Assembly: GCA_001704765.1 (NCBI GenBank)
Contig: MBFK01000159.1
Location: 1-36,609, forward strand
DNA length: 36,609 bases
Reading direction: 5' to 3'
From: Sinorhizobium shofinae
Lineage (GTDB): Bacteria; Pseudomonadota; Alphaproteobacteria; Rhizobiales; Rhizobiaceae
Part shown: positions 22,929 through 31,499 of the stretch, piece by piece
Numbering within the stretch: the stretch's first letter is position 1
Layout: every line of letters starts with the position of its first letter
The notes under the pieces: model-generated
The model's database searches: none
The model's input: the letters and a program-made list of their open reading frames with translations, nothing else
Told to the model about the DNA's origin: nothing
Made by a program: the position numbers and the translations under genes

Positions 22929-24128
22929 ATGAAGATCGTTCATGTGTTAACCCGACTGCTTCGAGGGGGCTCGGAGGAGAATACGCTGGCTTGTTGCTTC
23001 GCTCAGGTGAAGCACGGTCATGAGGTATTGCTGATTCATGGGAACGAATATGATGCGCCTTTACAGGCCTCGGTTGCCAAAGCCATGCGGGTGGTGACGC
23101 TCGACACGCTTGTTCATCCGCTGTCGCCATCCAGCGACATTGTGGCACTGACGCAACTAAACCGCCTTCTGCTCGAATGGCACCCCGATATCGTCCATAC
23201 CCATCAAAGCAAAGCGGGCATCATTGGCCGTCTTGCTGCCAAGCAAGCCAATGTTCCTGGCATCATACATGGCGTGCACATCCTACCTTTCGTGCACGTC
23301 GGTCACGCACAAAAGTTGATATTCCTTGCGGCTGAACGCCTGACAGCAAACTTCACGCGCGCTTTCATCGACGTCAGTCAATCGATGCGCGACATTTGCA
23401 TCGCCCATCATATTGGCAGCCCCGACCAACACCATGTCGTTCATTCCGGCTTCGATCTCATGCGCTTCTCGCACGCTCGGTGGCCGGAGGAGGCACCTCG
23501 ACTTCTGGGTATCGCTCCCGGTGAGCCAAAGCCACCAGTGGTGCTGATGCTGGCGGCGCTGGAGCCCAGAAAGCGACATGTCGAGTTCATCGAAGCGTTC
23601 GCGCAGGTGGTCGACCGCATCCCGAACGTGAAGCTGCTTCTGGCCGGCGAAGGGCCTGGACGAACCGACGTCGAGGCGGCAATTGCACGGTCTCCGGTGG
23701 CAAGCAGCATTCATCTGATCGGGTACCATTCCGAGCCGGAACAGCTGATCAATCTGGCAGACGTATGTGTACTGACGTCGATGCGAGAAGGATTGCCTCG
23801 CGTCGTGATGCAGTACCTGGCGGGCGGTCGGCCCTGTGTTGTCTCGGAGCTGCCCGGGCTGGAGGAGGTTGTCAGGCATGGCGTCAACGGCGTCGTGACA
23901 CCAGCACACAACGTGGATGCCGCGGCGGCAGCGGTGGCCGATCTTCTCGAGAACAAAACATATTGCGCTCGGCTGGCCGAAGGCGCGAAACGCACCGACC
24001 TTACGTCCTGGGGGCTGGATGCGATGTGCGACAGTGTTGAGACGGTCTACCAGTCCGTCCTGGGATCGCTGCTTGGGCAAAGCCTTTCAGACGCCATGGC
24101 AAACCGCGCACGGCGACAATCGCAATGA
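22929..24128 (+). CDS. Glycosyltransferase family 4
   Basis: A 399-residue GT-B glycosyltransferase. The N-terminal domain opens with M-K-I-V-H-V-L-T-R-L-L-R-G-G-S-E-E-N-T, the usual GT4 start with the Gly-rich acceptor loop. The C-terminal domain has A-A-L-E-P-R-K-R-H (basic donor-phosphate contact), L-L-A-G-E-G-P-G-R and M-R-E-G-L-P-R-V-V-M-Q-Y-L-A-G-G-R-P. The classical E-x7-E pair is here E-x7-Q, a variant also seen in other GT4 enzymes. It would add a sugar to a lipid-linked intermediate at the inner membrane. It is the only clear glycosyltransferase in the cluster apart from the initiating enzyme. GGAG precedes the ATG. Confidence 0.92.
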   Translation: MKIVHVLTRLLRGGSEENTLACCFAQVKHGHEVLLIHGNEYDAPLQASVAKAMRVVTLDTLVHPLSPSSDIVALTQLNRLLLEWHPDIVHTHQSKAGIIGRLAAKQANVPGIIHGVHILPFVHVGHAQKLIFLAAERLTANFTRAFIDVSQSMRDICIAHHIGSPDQHHVVHSGFDLMRFSHARWPEEAPRLLGIAPGEPKPPVVLMLAALEPRKRHVEFIEAFAQVVDRIPNVKLLLAGEGPGRTDVEAAIARSPVASSIHLIGYHSEPEQLINLADVCVLTSMREGLPRVVMQYLAGGRPCVVSELPGLEEVVRHGVNGVVTPAHNVDAAAAAVADLLENKTYCARLAEGAKRTDLTSWGLDAMCDSVETVYQSVLGSLLGQSLSDAMANRARRQSQ

Positions 24129-24242
24129 CGGGGCTGGCAGACCTCGCAACGGCTTTAAGCGGGGCGCCTGTCGTTCTGCGCAGGTCAGCCTCCTCTTTCA
24201 ACGGCAATAAGTTCGTCCCGAAAACCCTCCGGGAGGTGTGTT

Positions 24243-25652
24243 GTGAATCACGTATCGGCTGGATCCACGCGTCTCTGGCGCAATGCAGTTCTGCTCGGTA
24301 ACGAGCGGGTCAAAAGTCGGCGCGTCTTCAGGTGGCTCTTATGTTCGCTATCGATGCTGGCCGATTTATGCATAATTTTTGCAGCGGCGATCGCGGCCGA
24401 GCTATACTACGTCGGGTTGACGAGCTTCGATGAGAGCCCCAAGCTTGCATATGTCGTTTTCCCAACCTACCTGATTGCAGCCTGGAGCCTTGGCGCGTAC
24501 CGCTTGCCTACGCTGCGGATGGCCTCAGCTTCTGTTCAGAGTTCACTTTTGTCCCTTGGCGCGGCAGCTGGCCTTTCGCTTCTCGCCGCACTCGCCTTCA
24601 AAGTCATAAGCAGCTTCTTGTGGGAAGAAACGCTTCTATTCTTAAGCCTTGCTGCCGTCGGCCTCACCATCCTTCGCTGGACCGTTGCTGCGGGGCTGCT
24701 GCGCAAAGCTGATCAAACGGAGGCAAGGGTTGTTCTACTGGGCGACGAGAGTGTCCGTTCGAATCGCGATCGCAAGGTAGCAGCGATGATCAACGTAAGG
24801 GCATGCGACTGGCGCCCGGTAGAGACGGATCCGAATTTTCTGAACGATCTGTCGCTGGCCGTCGCAGGGGCGGATCGGATCGTTTTGTCATTCCAGGCCC
24901 TCAAGGAGCGGCAGGAGTGGGCCCGGCTCCTGGGGCAAATCGGGCTTGAAACCGAACTTCTTGAACCGAGCCTTGCCGATCTGAAACCTTTGGCGCTTCG
25001 CTACCTCGACTCTACGCCGACATTGGTGGTCTCCACGGGACCGCTAACATTGCGCAAGCGAGCGCTCAAGCGTGCATTTGACTTGACGCTCGTGCTCCTG
25101 GCGGCGCTTGTGATCGTGCCCCTTGTAGCTCTTCTGGCAATTCTCATCCGCCTCGACTCGCCAGGACCCGTGTTCTTCGTGCAGAAGCGCATCGGCACCA
25201 ACAACAGATATTTCAACTGCGTCAAATTCAGGACTATGCGTGTTGACGTGACGGACGCGGCCGGCAGTCGCCTCACCGAACGCAACGATCCCCGCGTAAC
25301 GCGGCTCGGACACTTTCTGCGTCACACGAGCCTCGACGAACTGCCTCAGCTTTGGAACGTCCTCAAGGGCGAAATGAGTCTCGTGGGACCCCGGCCGCAC
25401 GCGTTGGGCGCATCGGCCGAGGGCGCGCTTTATTGGGAGGTCGTGCCGACATATTGGCAACGTCATTCGATGAAGCCTGGTTTGACCGGGCTTGCTCAAA
25501 TCCGTGGCTATCGCGGCCCCACCGAAAAAAGAAGCGATATCGAAAGCCGGGTCGCCGCCGACCTGGAATACATCCATACGTGGTCGCTGTGGCTGGACAT
25601 GAAGATCCTGTTCAGGACCTTGCGCGTCCTCGTTCACAACAATGCATTTTGA
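24243..25652 (+). CDS. Undecaprenyl-phosphate sugar phosphotransferase (initiating enzyme)
   Basis: A 469-residue polyprenyl glycosylphosphotransferase of WbaP/ExoY type. The N-terminal half has four to five membrane helices (between about 28 and 160) and a CoA-binding-like soluble domain. The C-terminal catalytic domain starts at K-R-A-F-D-L-T-L-V with one more hydrophobic segment, followed by S-P-G-P-V-F-F-V-Q-K-R-I-G, K-F-R-T-M-R, the D-E-L-P-Q-L-W-N-V-L motif, S-L-V-G-P-R-P and K-P-G-L-T-G-L-A-Q-I-R-G. It puts the first sugar phosphate on undecaprenyl phosphate. The start is GTG 24243 with GGGAGGTG just before it. Which sugar is used cannot be read. Confidence 0.94.
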   Translation: MNHVSAGSTRLWRNAVLLGNERVKSRRVFRWLLCSLSMLADLCIIFAAAIAAELYYVGLTSFDESPKLAYVVFPTYLIAAWSLGAYRLPTLRMASASVQSSLLSLGAAAGLSLLAALAFKVISSFLWEETLLFLSLAAVGLTILRWTVAAGLLRKADQTEARVVLLGDESVRSNRDRKVAAMINVRACDWRPVETDPNFLNDLSLAVAGADRIVLSFQALKERQEWARLLGQIGLETELLEPSLADLKPLALRYLDSTPTLVVSTGPLTLRKRALKRAFDLTLVLLAALVIVPLVALLAILIRLDSPGPVFFVQKRIGTNNRYFNCVKFRTMRVDVTDAAGSRLTERNDPRVTRLGHFLRHTSLDELPQLWNVLKGEMSLVGPRPHALGASAEGALYWEVVPTYWQRHSMKPGLTGLAQIRGYRGPTEKRSDIESRVAADLEYIHTWSLWLDMKILFRTLRVLVHNNAF

Positions 25653-25798
25653 AGTGTTTTGAGTAACGTCAGGTCCTGAGCCTGGATCACGGCGATTAAG
25701 GTCGAACGACCAGAAATCATAAATGACTCCAGTAGGTTGAGACGCGGGTTGTGTTCCCGCTCGAGGCCAGCACGGCAGGACCGCCCCGGGGGAAAGCG

Positions 25799-27151
25799 AT
25801 GAAGTGGTGTGTCGATCGATCGTTTCCGTCAACGCTGTTCAGAAGGAAGAGCAGGAGCCGGTGGCTCTTTCCCCGCCTTGGCCAAGGGCTTGATCCCGGG
25901 CGCACCGTGTTTCGAGCGCTTCTGATCATCCTTGCCCTGCTTGCCGCCGATGTTGCCCGCGCGGACGTTTACGTACTCGACACGGGCGATGTCGTTCGGG
26001 TGTCGGTGTTCGGCGAGGCGGCCTATCCTCTGGAGGTTGTGGTCGATGACCGGGGCTCGATATCTCTTCCGCTGCTGGGTGACGTTCAAGCGCGTGGCCT
26101 GACCGCCATTGCTCTTTCCCGGGATATCCAGCGCGCCTTCCAACAGCGGAAATTAATCCTCGATCCGTATGTCAAGGTCGAGATCGGGCAGTACCGGCCA
26201 TTTTTCATTTCTGGTGCCGTCGCTCATCCAGGATCCTATCCGTTCCAGCCGGGAATAACCGTTCGCCACGCGCTGGCCCTGGCCGGTGGGTTCCGGCCGT
26301 CGACCGCCGGCGAAACCGTACCGGCACTGCAGATTGCGGATCTGCGCAGCGAACGAGCAAGCCTGACGATTGAAGAGTATCGCCTGAAGGTTCGACTGGC
26401 CCGCCTCCATGCCGAGAGCAGGCTGGCTAACACCTTCGTCGCCCCGCCGGACCCGCCGGCCGAACTTGGTCAGAGCTTGATTGATGACATCATTGGGACC
26501 GAACAGGCGCAGTTGGAGGCACGGCTTGCCGCGTTCCGCGACGATATATCCTACCTTGAAGCCTCCCTGGTTCGCGTGAGGAAAGAAGCCGAAACGGTCG
26601 CCAGCGCGAAGGAGGAGCAGGAAAGGACCGCGAAGAACCACCTGGAGGAATTGGAATCCGTTCGGTCCCTGCGCGAAAAGGGTCTCATGACCAATTCAAA
26701 TGTCATGGCACTAGAACGCGCGCACAATAACTATCGCTTAGACCTTACCCAGTCCGAGCTTCAGCAGACGCGTGTGCAGCAGGAACTGCTCAATTTGGAG
26801 AGCGAATTGCGAAGAAAACGCCAGACCCATGAATTCCAGTTGATTGCGGATATACAGGATACGCAGGTTGCGCTGGCGAAACTAGCAAGTCAGCTCAGGT
26901 ATCTGACGGACAAGCTCCTGTTCGTCTTTGAATATGGCGAGCACCGGACGCTTGAAGACCTGCAGGGTTCCGTGAAGATCTCGATTTTCCGGCGCGGCCA
27001 AAAGGCGGGTCAGGAACTTGTGGCGAATGAAAATACGGAAGTGAGGGCAGGCGACGTTATCGAGGTCTCGGTCGTTGCGAGCAGGGGATTCTATATGCCA
27101 GGCGCATCCCGTCCCGAACCGACAGCGGGTGCCGACAAGAAGGGCTTTTGA
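25799..27151 (+). CDS. Polysaccharide export protein (ExoF/Wza-like)
   Basis: A 450-residue periplasmic/outer-membrane export protein. After a basic N-terminus a hydrophobic signal segment runs to A-R-A-D near residue 56. The poly-export domain follows (Y-V-L-D-T-G-D-V-V-R-V-S-V-F-G and D-D-R-G-S-I-S-L-P-L-L-G). An SLBB-like part comes next (F-F-I-S-G-A-V-A-H-P-G-S-Y-P-F and the R-H-A-L-A-L-A-G-G stretch), then a long coiled coil (about 220-370) and a short C-terminal beta domain. This layout is that of rhizobial ExoF rather than enterobacterial Wza. ATG 25799 has GGGGGAAAG upstream; a GTG at 25751 is less likely. It should work with the co-polymerase at the head of the cluster. Confidence 0.9.
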   Translation: MKWCVDRSFPSTLFRRKSRSRWLFPRLGQGLDPGRTVFRALLIILALLAADVARADVYVLDTGDVVRVSVFGEAAYPLEVVVDDRGSISLPLLGDVQARGLTAIALSRDIQRAFQQRKLILDPYVKVEIGQYRPFFISGAVAHPGSYPFQPGITVRHALALAGGFRPSTAGETVPALQIADLRSERASLTIEEYRLKVRLARLHAESRLANTFVAPPDPPAELGQSLIDDIIGTEQAQLEARLAAFRDDISYLEASLVRVRKEAETVASAKEEQERTAKNHLEELESVRSLREKGLMTNSNVMALERAHNNYRLDLTQSELQQTRVQQELLNLESELRRKRQTHEFQLIADIQDTQVALAKLASQLRYLTDKLLFVFEYGEHRTLEDLQGSVKISIFRRGQKAGQELVANENTEVRAGDVIEVSVVASRGFYMPGASRPEPTAGADKKGF

Positions 27152-27193
27152 GGGCGCGTAAGCAGCCATTGGCTGGTAGGCGAAGGGCTCGGA

Positions 27194-27421
27194 TCATTCA
27201 GCTTCATACTTTAGCAGAGCAGTCAATGAGCCCGATTGTATGGTCGCTACGGCCACGAACGTTAGGAAAATCAACGCCAGGGGACTATCGATCCCCAGCT
27301 GTTCCGTCAGATAGACCGGCGCGCCCACCAACACGAGGCCGGACGAAAGAAAGATCCAGGCGATGTGCCTGAAGCATCCTCCGAGGTAGCCAATCGTTAG
27401 CAATACAGCGAGCTCAAGCAC
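27194..27421 (-). CDS. Small membrane protein
   Basis: A 75-residue protein with three short hydrophobic segments (about 2-17, 20-36 and 47-66) and hardly any soluble part. I recognise no family. The start is GTG at 27421, with AAGGAG 7 nt upstream, which supports a real gene. It is transcribed against the polysaccharide genes, towards the ExoF-like gene's end. A regulatory role similar to that of other small membrane proteins of exopolysaccharide clusters is possible but not shown. Confidence 0.6.
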   Translation of the reverse strand: MLELAVLLTIGYLGGCFRHIAWIFLSSGLVLVGAPVYLTEQLGIDSPLALIFLTFVAVATIQSGSLTALLKYEAE

Positions 27422-27469
27422 CTGCCGCTCCTTTACCTAAGCCTTTGGTCGTGGCCTCAGTTCCGAATC

Positions 27470-27559
27470 ATTACCACTGTTGCAGCTACTATAGATGAAA
27501 AGAATGAAAATCTTGCAACAGTGTTCCAAAGTTCGGCCGGCGCGGCTGATTTTTTTTTT
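27470..27559 (+). ncRNA. Candidate structured small RNA with strong terminator
   Basis: CACTGTTGCA (27475-27484) and TGCAACAGTG (27514-27523) are perfect 10-bp inverted arms around a 29-nt A-rich loop. They are followed by a compact GC hairpin and ten T residues. Together they look like a short RNA with a 5' stem and a Rho-independent 3' end. No promoter was clearly recognised; it would lie between 27421 and 27470. Confidence 0.4.
27533..27559 (+). terminator. Intrinsic terminator with a T10 run
   Basis: The stem TCGGCCG/CGGCTGA (seven pairs including one G-T, 3-nt loop) is followed directly by ten T residues (27550-27559). It acts on plus-strand transcripts: either the candidate small RNA or read-through from the ExoF-like gene about 380 bp upstream. 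Confidence 0.8.
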
Positions 27560-27823
27560 CCAGAATGATCAGAGTTTGGCCGGATGAAACCGATCTCGGC
27601 GCCAGACCAAGCGGTCGTTCCGCGATGAGATAGATGACAAGGCAAACATAATAGACCGGCTTTCATCCTCCACGCTGGCCAAGGGCGTGGGGGTCATTGT
27701 TTTTCGCCGGGCTGATTTGGTTCGTTACCCTGCGCTTCACCAGCCCCTCGTACCGGGCAAGATGTGGCCGGGTCTTGAAGGGCTTATCTTTCTAATTCAC
27801 TTGCGAGCTTGGATGCATTGGGC
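27560..27823. other. Intergenic stretch before the type I secretion genes
   Basis: About 260 bp with no supported gene. It presumably carries the promoter of the PrsD-like gene; no clear sigma70 pair or repressor palindrome was seen, and there is no strong ribosome-binding site before the first codons. Confidence 0.35.
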
Positions 27824-30079
27824 ATGGGTTTCGGCGACTACAATCTTCTCCCCGGCATTTTAATCATGCTCTTCGGTGCAGCCCTGGTGGTGCTGGGAAG
27901 CCGCATGCGCGCGGCTCCTGCTCATGGCGTTGCGCAGCCGAAGCGGATGGCGCTTTTGCGCGGACAGAGGCGGCGGCCGCGGCGCGGCCGCCGCCGCGGC
28001 GTCACACCTTCGCAAATCGCCGGCGGAGTCCTGGTTCTGGTCGCGCTCGCCTGGGCTGGATTTGAATTCCTGCCTCCCGATGGCGCGAGGCAGGCAGTTC
28101 TGTCCAGGTTCTCGGCCGGTCCTCTGCCTGACTGGCTCGATGGTTTCGATGGCGGAGTCATCGCGGCGCTTGCGGAGCAATTGTCCAAGCTGCAAGGCGG
28201 CGCAATAGATATCCTCCCGACCTGGCTGATGGTCGGAGGCCTGGGGCTGCTGTTGATCGCAGTTCCGCAGCGGCGAAAGCGGAGAGGCGCTTTATCACGT
28301 GTTTCGGCGAACGTGTCCCCGGATACCCGTTCTCTTGGCTTCAGACCGGCGCCGGGAGCCGAATTGGCCAGCGCTTTGCGCTCCTGCAGGGGGGCGCTTG
28401 GGGGTGTTGCCGTCTTCAGCGGCGTGAGTAACATTCTCATGCTGAACGGCGCAATTTTCATGCTGCAAATCTATGACCGCGTGTTGCCGAGCCGCAGCGT
28501 TCCGACCCTGATCGGTTTGTCGATACTGGCCGCCATTCTTTTCCTTGGGCAGGCGGTCATCGACCTCGTGCGCGGTCGCATCATGTCTCGGATAGGCGCC
28601 GAACTGGACGAGGCGGTCTCGGGACGCGTATTCACCGCCATGGCTCGACTGCCCTTATTGGTCGGTCAGCAGGGCGAGGGGCTGCAGCCCCAGCGCGATC
28701 TCGACAGCATTCGCACATTTCTGGCGAGCCCCGGGCCCAGCGCGCTTTTCGAATTGCCGTGGCTGCCCTTCTACCTGGCGATCATATGGAGTTTCCATCC
28801 GATCCTCGGGATAACGGCCGTCTGTGGTGCCATCGTATTGGTGACACTGACAGCCGCCACTGAAATGCTTACGCGCAAGCCGGCAAGTCTTGCGGTATCG
28901 ACAGGAATCAGGCGCAACAGCTTGGCCGAAGCGAGCCGTCGGAATGCGGAGGTTCTGGCGGCGATGGGCATGGGCCGGCGCCTGCATGACCAATGGCGGG
29001 AAACGAGCCGCGAACATCTCGCCCAACAGCAGCGCGTCAGCGATGTCGTGGGAGGCCTGGGCAGCATCTCCCGGGCTTTGCGGCTGATGCTGCAGTCGGC
29101 CATGCTGGGCATGGGGGCTTGGCTGGTGATCCAGGGCGAGGCGACGGCCGGGGTCATCATCGCAGGATCGATCCTCTCGGGGCGGGCACTCGCGCCGGTC
29201 GACCTCGCCATCGCCCACTGGCGCAATTTTGTATCCGCTCGCCAGAGCTGGCGCAGGCTGAGCCAATTGCTTTCGCGCCTGCCCCAGGACGCGGAGCCAA
29301 TGGCGCTACCGATGCCACGCTCGAATTTGACCGTCGATAGGATTGCCATTGGCGCGCCGGGCGCCCAGCGGATCATCGTGCAGGGCATCGAGTTCAGTCT
29401 GAGTGCGGGGTCGGGGCTCGGCATCATCGGCGCCAGCGGCTCCGGCAAATCGACCTTCGTTCGCGCGCTTGTAGGCGCATGGCGGCCAATGGCCGGTCGA
29501 ATAAAGCTGGATGGCGCGGCGCTCGATCAATGGCCGCAGGAGCATCTTGGGCGCTATGTCGGTTACCTCCCGCAGGATGTAGAGCTTTTCGCGGGAACGG
29601 TGGCCGGCAATATCGCGCGCTTCGAGCCGGGGGCGGACGCGGAGGCTGTTGTGGCCGCTGCGCGTGCGGCGGGCGTTCATGATCTGATCGTCAGCCTGAC
29701 CAACGGCTATGAGACCCAGATTGGCGAGGGCGGAGCCGCCCTCTCGGCCGGACAGCGTCAGCGCATAGCACTCGCCCGCGCCCTCTACAGGGATCCTTTC
29801 CTAGTCGTCCTCGACGAGCCGAATTCGAATCTCGACGTGGAAGGCGAAAACGCCCTTGGCGAAGCCATTCGTGGAATCAAGGCACGTGGCGGCATCGTGG
29901 TGATCGTCACGCATCGGCCGAACATACTCGCCGCCGTAGACCTCGTGATGGTGATGAAGGAGGGGCAGATGCACATGTTAGGCCCGCGGGATCTTGTATT
30001 TTCGAAGCTCCCCTCGCTGCAGCCGGCCAACAGCGATGGCCTGAAGCTCGTTGCCACCTCGGCGAAGCTGCAGAATTGA
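27824..30079 (+). CDS. Type I secretion ABC transporter (PrsD-like) with N-terminal extension
   Basis: A protein of about 751 residues. From about residue 180 on it is a standard type I secretion exporter (PrsD/AprD class): six-helix membrane domain starting at G-V-S-N-I-L-M-L-N-G-A-I-F-M-L-Q-I-Y-D-R-V-L, Walker A G-A-S-G-S-G-K-S-T near 536, signature L-S-A-G-Q-R-Q-R-I-A-L-A-R-A-L-Y and Walker B L-V-V-L-D-E-P. The first 175 residues are an unusual extension with three more hydrophobic segments and an arginine-rich patch (R-R-R-P-R-R-G-R-R-R). The start is uncertain (TTG 27809, ATG 27824 or later) because no good ribosome-binding site is seen. With the next gene it forms the inner-membrane part of a secretion system, whose likely cargo lies downstream. 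Confidence 0.88.
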   Translation: MGFGDYNLLPGILIMLFGAALVVLGSRMRAAPAHGVAQPKRMALLRGQRRRPRRGRRRGVTPSQIAGGVLVLVALAWAGFEFLPPDGARQAVLSRFSAGPLPDWLDGFDGGVIAALAEQLSKLQGGAIDILPTWLMVGGLGLLLIAVPQRRKRRGALSRVSANVSPDTRSLGFRPAPGAELASALRSCRGALGGVAVFSGVSNILMLNGAIFMLQIYDRVLPSRSVPTLIGLSILAAILFLGQAVIDLVRGRIMSRIGAELDEAVSGRVFTAMARLPLLVGQQGEGLQPQRDLDSIRTFLASPGPSALFELPWLPFYLAIIWSFHPILGITAVCGAIVLVTLTAATEMLTRKPASLAVSTGIRRNSLAEASRRNAEVLAAMGMGRRLHDQWRETSREHLAQQQRVSDVVGGLGSISRALRLMLQSAMLGMGAWLVIQGEATAGVIIAGSILSGRALAPVDLAIAHWRNFVSARQSWRRLSQLLSRLPQDAEPMALPMPRSNLTVDRIAIGAPGAQRIIVQGIEFSLSAGSGLGIIGASGSGKSTFVRALVGAWRPMAGRIKLDGAALDQWPQEHLGRYVGYLPQDVELFAGTVAGNIARFEPGADAEAVVAAARAAGVHDLIVSLTNGYETQIGEGGAALSAGQRQRIALARALYRDPFLVVLDEPNSNLDVEGENALGEAIRGIKARGGIVVIVTHRPNILAAVDLVMVMKEGQMHMLGPRDLVFSKLPSLQPANSDGLKLVATSAKLQN

Positions 30080-30108
30080 AGTCGTCCGAAACTTAGGCTG
30101 CTGCAACA

Positions 30109-31428
30109 ATGCCAGATATCAAGATAAACGGAACGCGCTCCCACCGGCGATCCATTCGCCGCAATCTGCTGGGCGGGGTCACGGTCATTGCCCTGCTTGT
30201 CGGCGTCGTCGGCGGCTGGGCGGCGACCGTGGAGATTTCGGGGGCGATCGTTGCTCATGGCGCCGTGGTCGTCGACACCAACGAGAAGAAGGTTCAGCAC
30301 GTGACCGGCGGCATCGTCAGCAAGATCTTCGTGCGCGATGGCGCCCATGTCGAAGCCGGGGACCTTCTTGTGCAGCTCAGCGACATTATTCCCCGCTCCA
30401 ATCTGGCTTTCGTGACGAAGAGCCTGGACGAGCTTTATGCCCGTAAATCGCGTCTTGAGGCCGAGCGTGACGGCGCTGAGCAGATGACGCTTGCGCCGAC
30501 GCTCGTCGAACGGATGACCGAACCCGAGGTCGCAGCGCTAGTCACCAGCGAGCGGCGACTGTTCGAGCTTCGCCAGGTTGCGCGATTCGGCAACAAGGCG
30601 CGACTTCGCGAGCGCATGGCGCAACTCGAGAAGCAGATCGAAGGCCATTCGGCCCAAGAGGCGGCCAAAGGCAAGGAAATCGAGCTGATCAACAATGAAC
30701 TTGACGGCATTCGTGACCTTGTCGAAAGGAAGCTCACCCCACTATCGAAGCTGACCGCCTATGAACGCGATGCGACGCGCATCGAAGGCGAACGGGCGCA
30801 ACTGATTGCGAGCATTGCACAGGCGAGGGGCGCTATCGCCGAAGTGGAACTCCAGATCCTGCAACTGGACAAGGAATTCTCGAGTGAGACCGGAAGCGAG
30901 CTGCGCGACGTCGACGCCAAGATCGCCGAATTCGAGGAGCGCAAGGTTACCGCAGAGGATCAACTGTTGCGCAGCGACATTCGCGCTCCATCCAGCGGCA
31001 CCGTTAATCAGTCAACGGTCCACACCGTCGGCGGCGTGATCAGCGCGGGTGAGCCGATCATGCGGATCATTCCCGACAACGATATCCTGACGGTCGAGGT
31101 GAAAGTTGCTCCGCAGGACATCGACCAGCTCTTGGTCGGCCAAAACGCTCTTCTTCGATTTAGCGCCTTCAATCAGCGCAGCACGCCGGAGGCGCCGGGT
31201 GTCGTGTCGATGATCTCGGCCGATGTCACGCGCGATCAGCGCACCAATGAGAGCTACTACGTCGCGCGGATAACGCCGAACCTTGAGAAGTCGGAGCGCC
31301 TCAGTCCCGTCACGCTCGTTCCCGGCATGCCGGTCGAAGTGTTCATCAAGATCGGCGAGCGCAAGGTGATCTCCTATCTGATGAAACCTTTGACGGATCA
31401 GATGATGCGTGCCTTCCGGGACCAGTAG
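30109..31428 (+). CDS. Type I secretion membrane fusion protein (HlyD/PrsE-like)
   Basis: A 439-residue periplasmic adaptor. One membrane helix lies at about 21-45, followed by the barrel-sandwich start (V-V-V-D-T-N-E-K-K-V-Q-H-V-T-G-G-I-V). A long alpha-helical hairpin follows (about 110-290), then the lipoyl-like closing half (S-D-I-R-A-P-S-S-G-T-V-N near 288) and the C-terminal beta domain ending P-G-M-P-V-E-V-F-I-K. It starts 29 nt after the ABC exporter gene and connects it to an outer-membrane TolC-type protein, which is not encoded in this window. The adaptor lengths fit PrsE/HlyD. Confidence 0.93.
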   Translation: MPDIKINGTRSHRRSIRRNLLGGVTVIALLVGVVGGWAATVEISGAIVAHGAVVVDTNEKKVQHVTGGIVSKIFVRDGAHVEAGDLLVQLSDIIPRSNLAFVTKSLDELYARKSRLEAERDGAEQMTLAPTLVERMTEPEVAALVTSERRLFELRQVARFGNKARLRERMAQLEKQIEGHSAQEAAKGKEIELINNELDGIRDLVERKLTPLSKLTAYERDATRIEGERAQLIASIAQARGAIAEVELQILQLDKEFSSETGSELRDVDAKIAEFEERKVTAEDQLLRSDIRAPSSGTVNQSTVHTVGGVISAGEPIMRIIPDNDILTVEVKVAPQDIDQLLVGQNALLRFSAFNQRSTPEAPGVVSMISADVTRDQRTNESYYVARITPNLEKSERLSPVTLVPGMPVEVFIKIGERKVISYLMKPLTDQMMRAFRDQ

Positions 31429-31499
31429 TCGCAGCACGGCGGCTGCGGCCGCTGAAGCTGAAGACTGGCTTCCGGTTACTTCAGTCAACGAGGATTGCC

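Noticed and set aside
27972..27992. A GC palindrome (GGCGGCCGC-GGC-GCGGCCGCC) as a terminator.
   Set aside because: It lies within the exporter's coding frame, encodes the arginine-rich patch and has no T-run.
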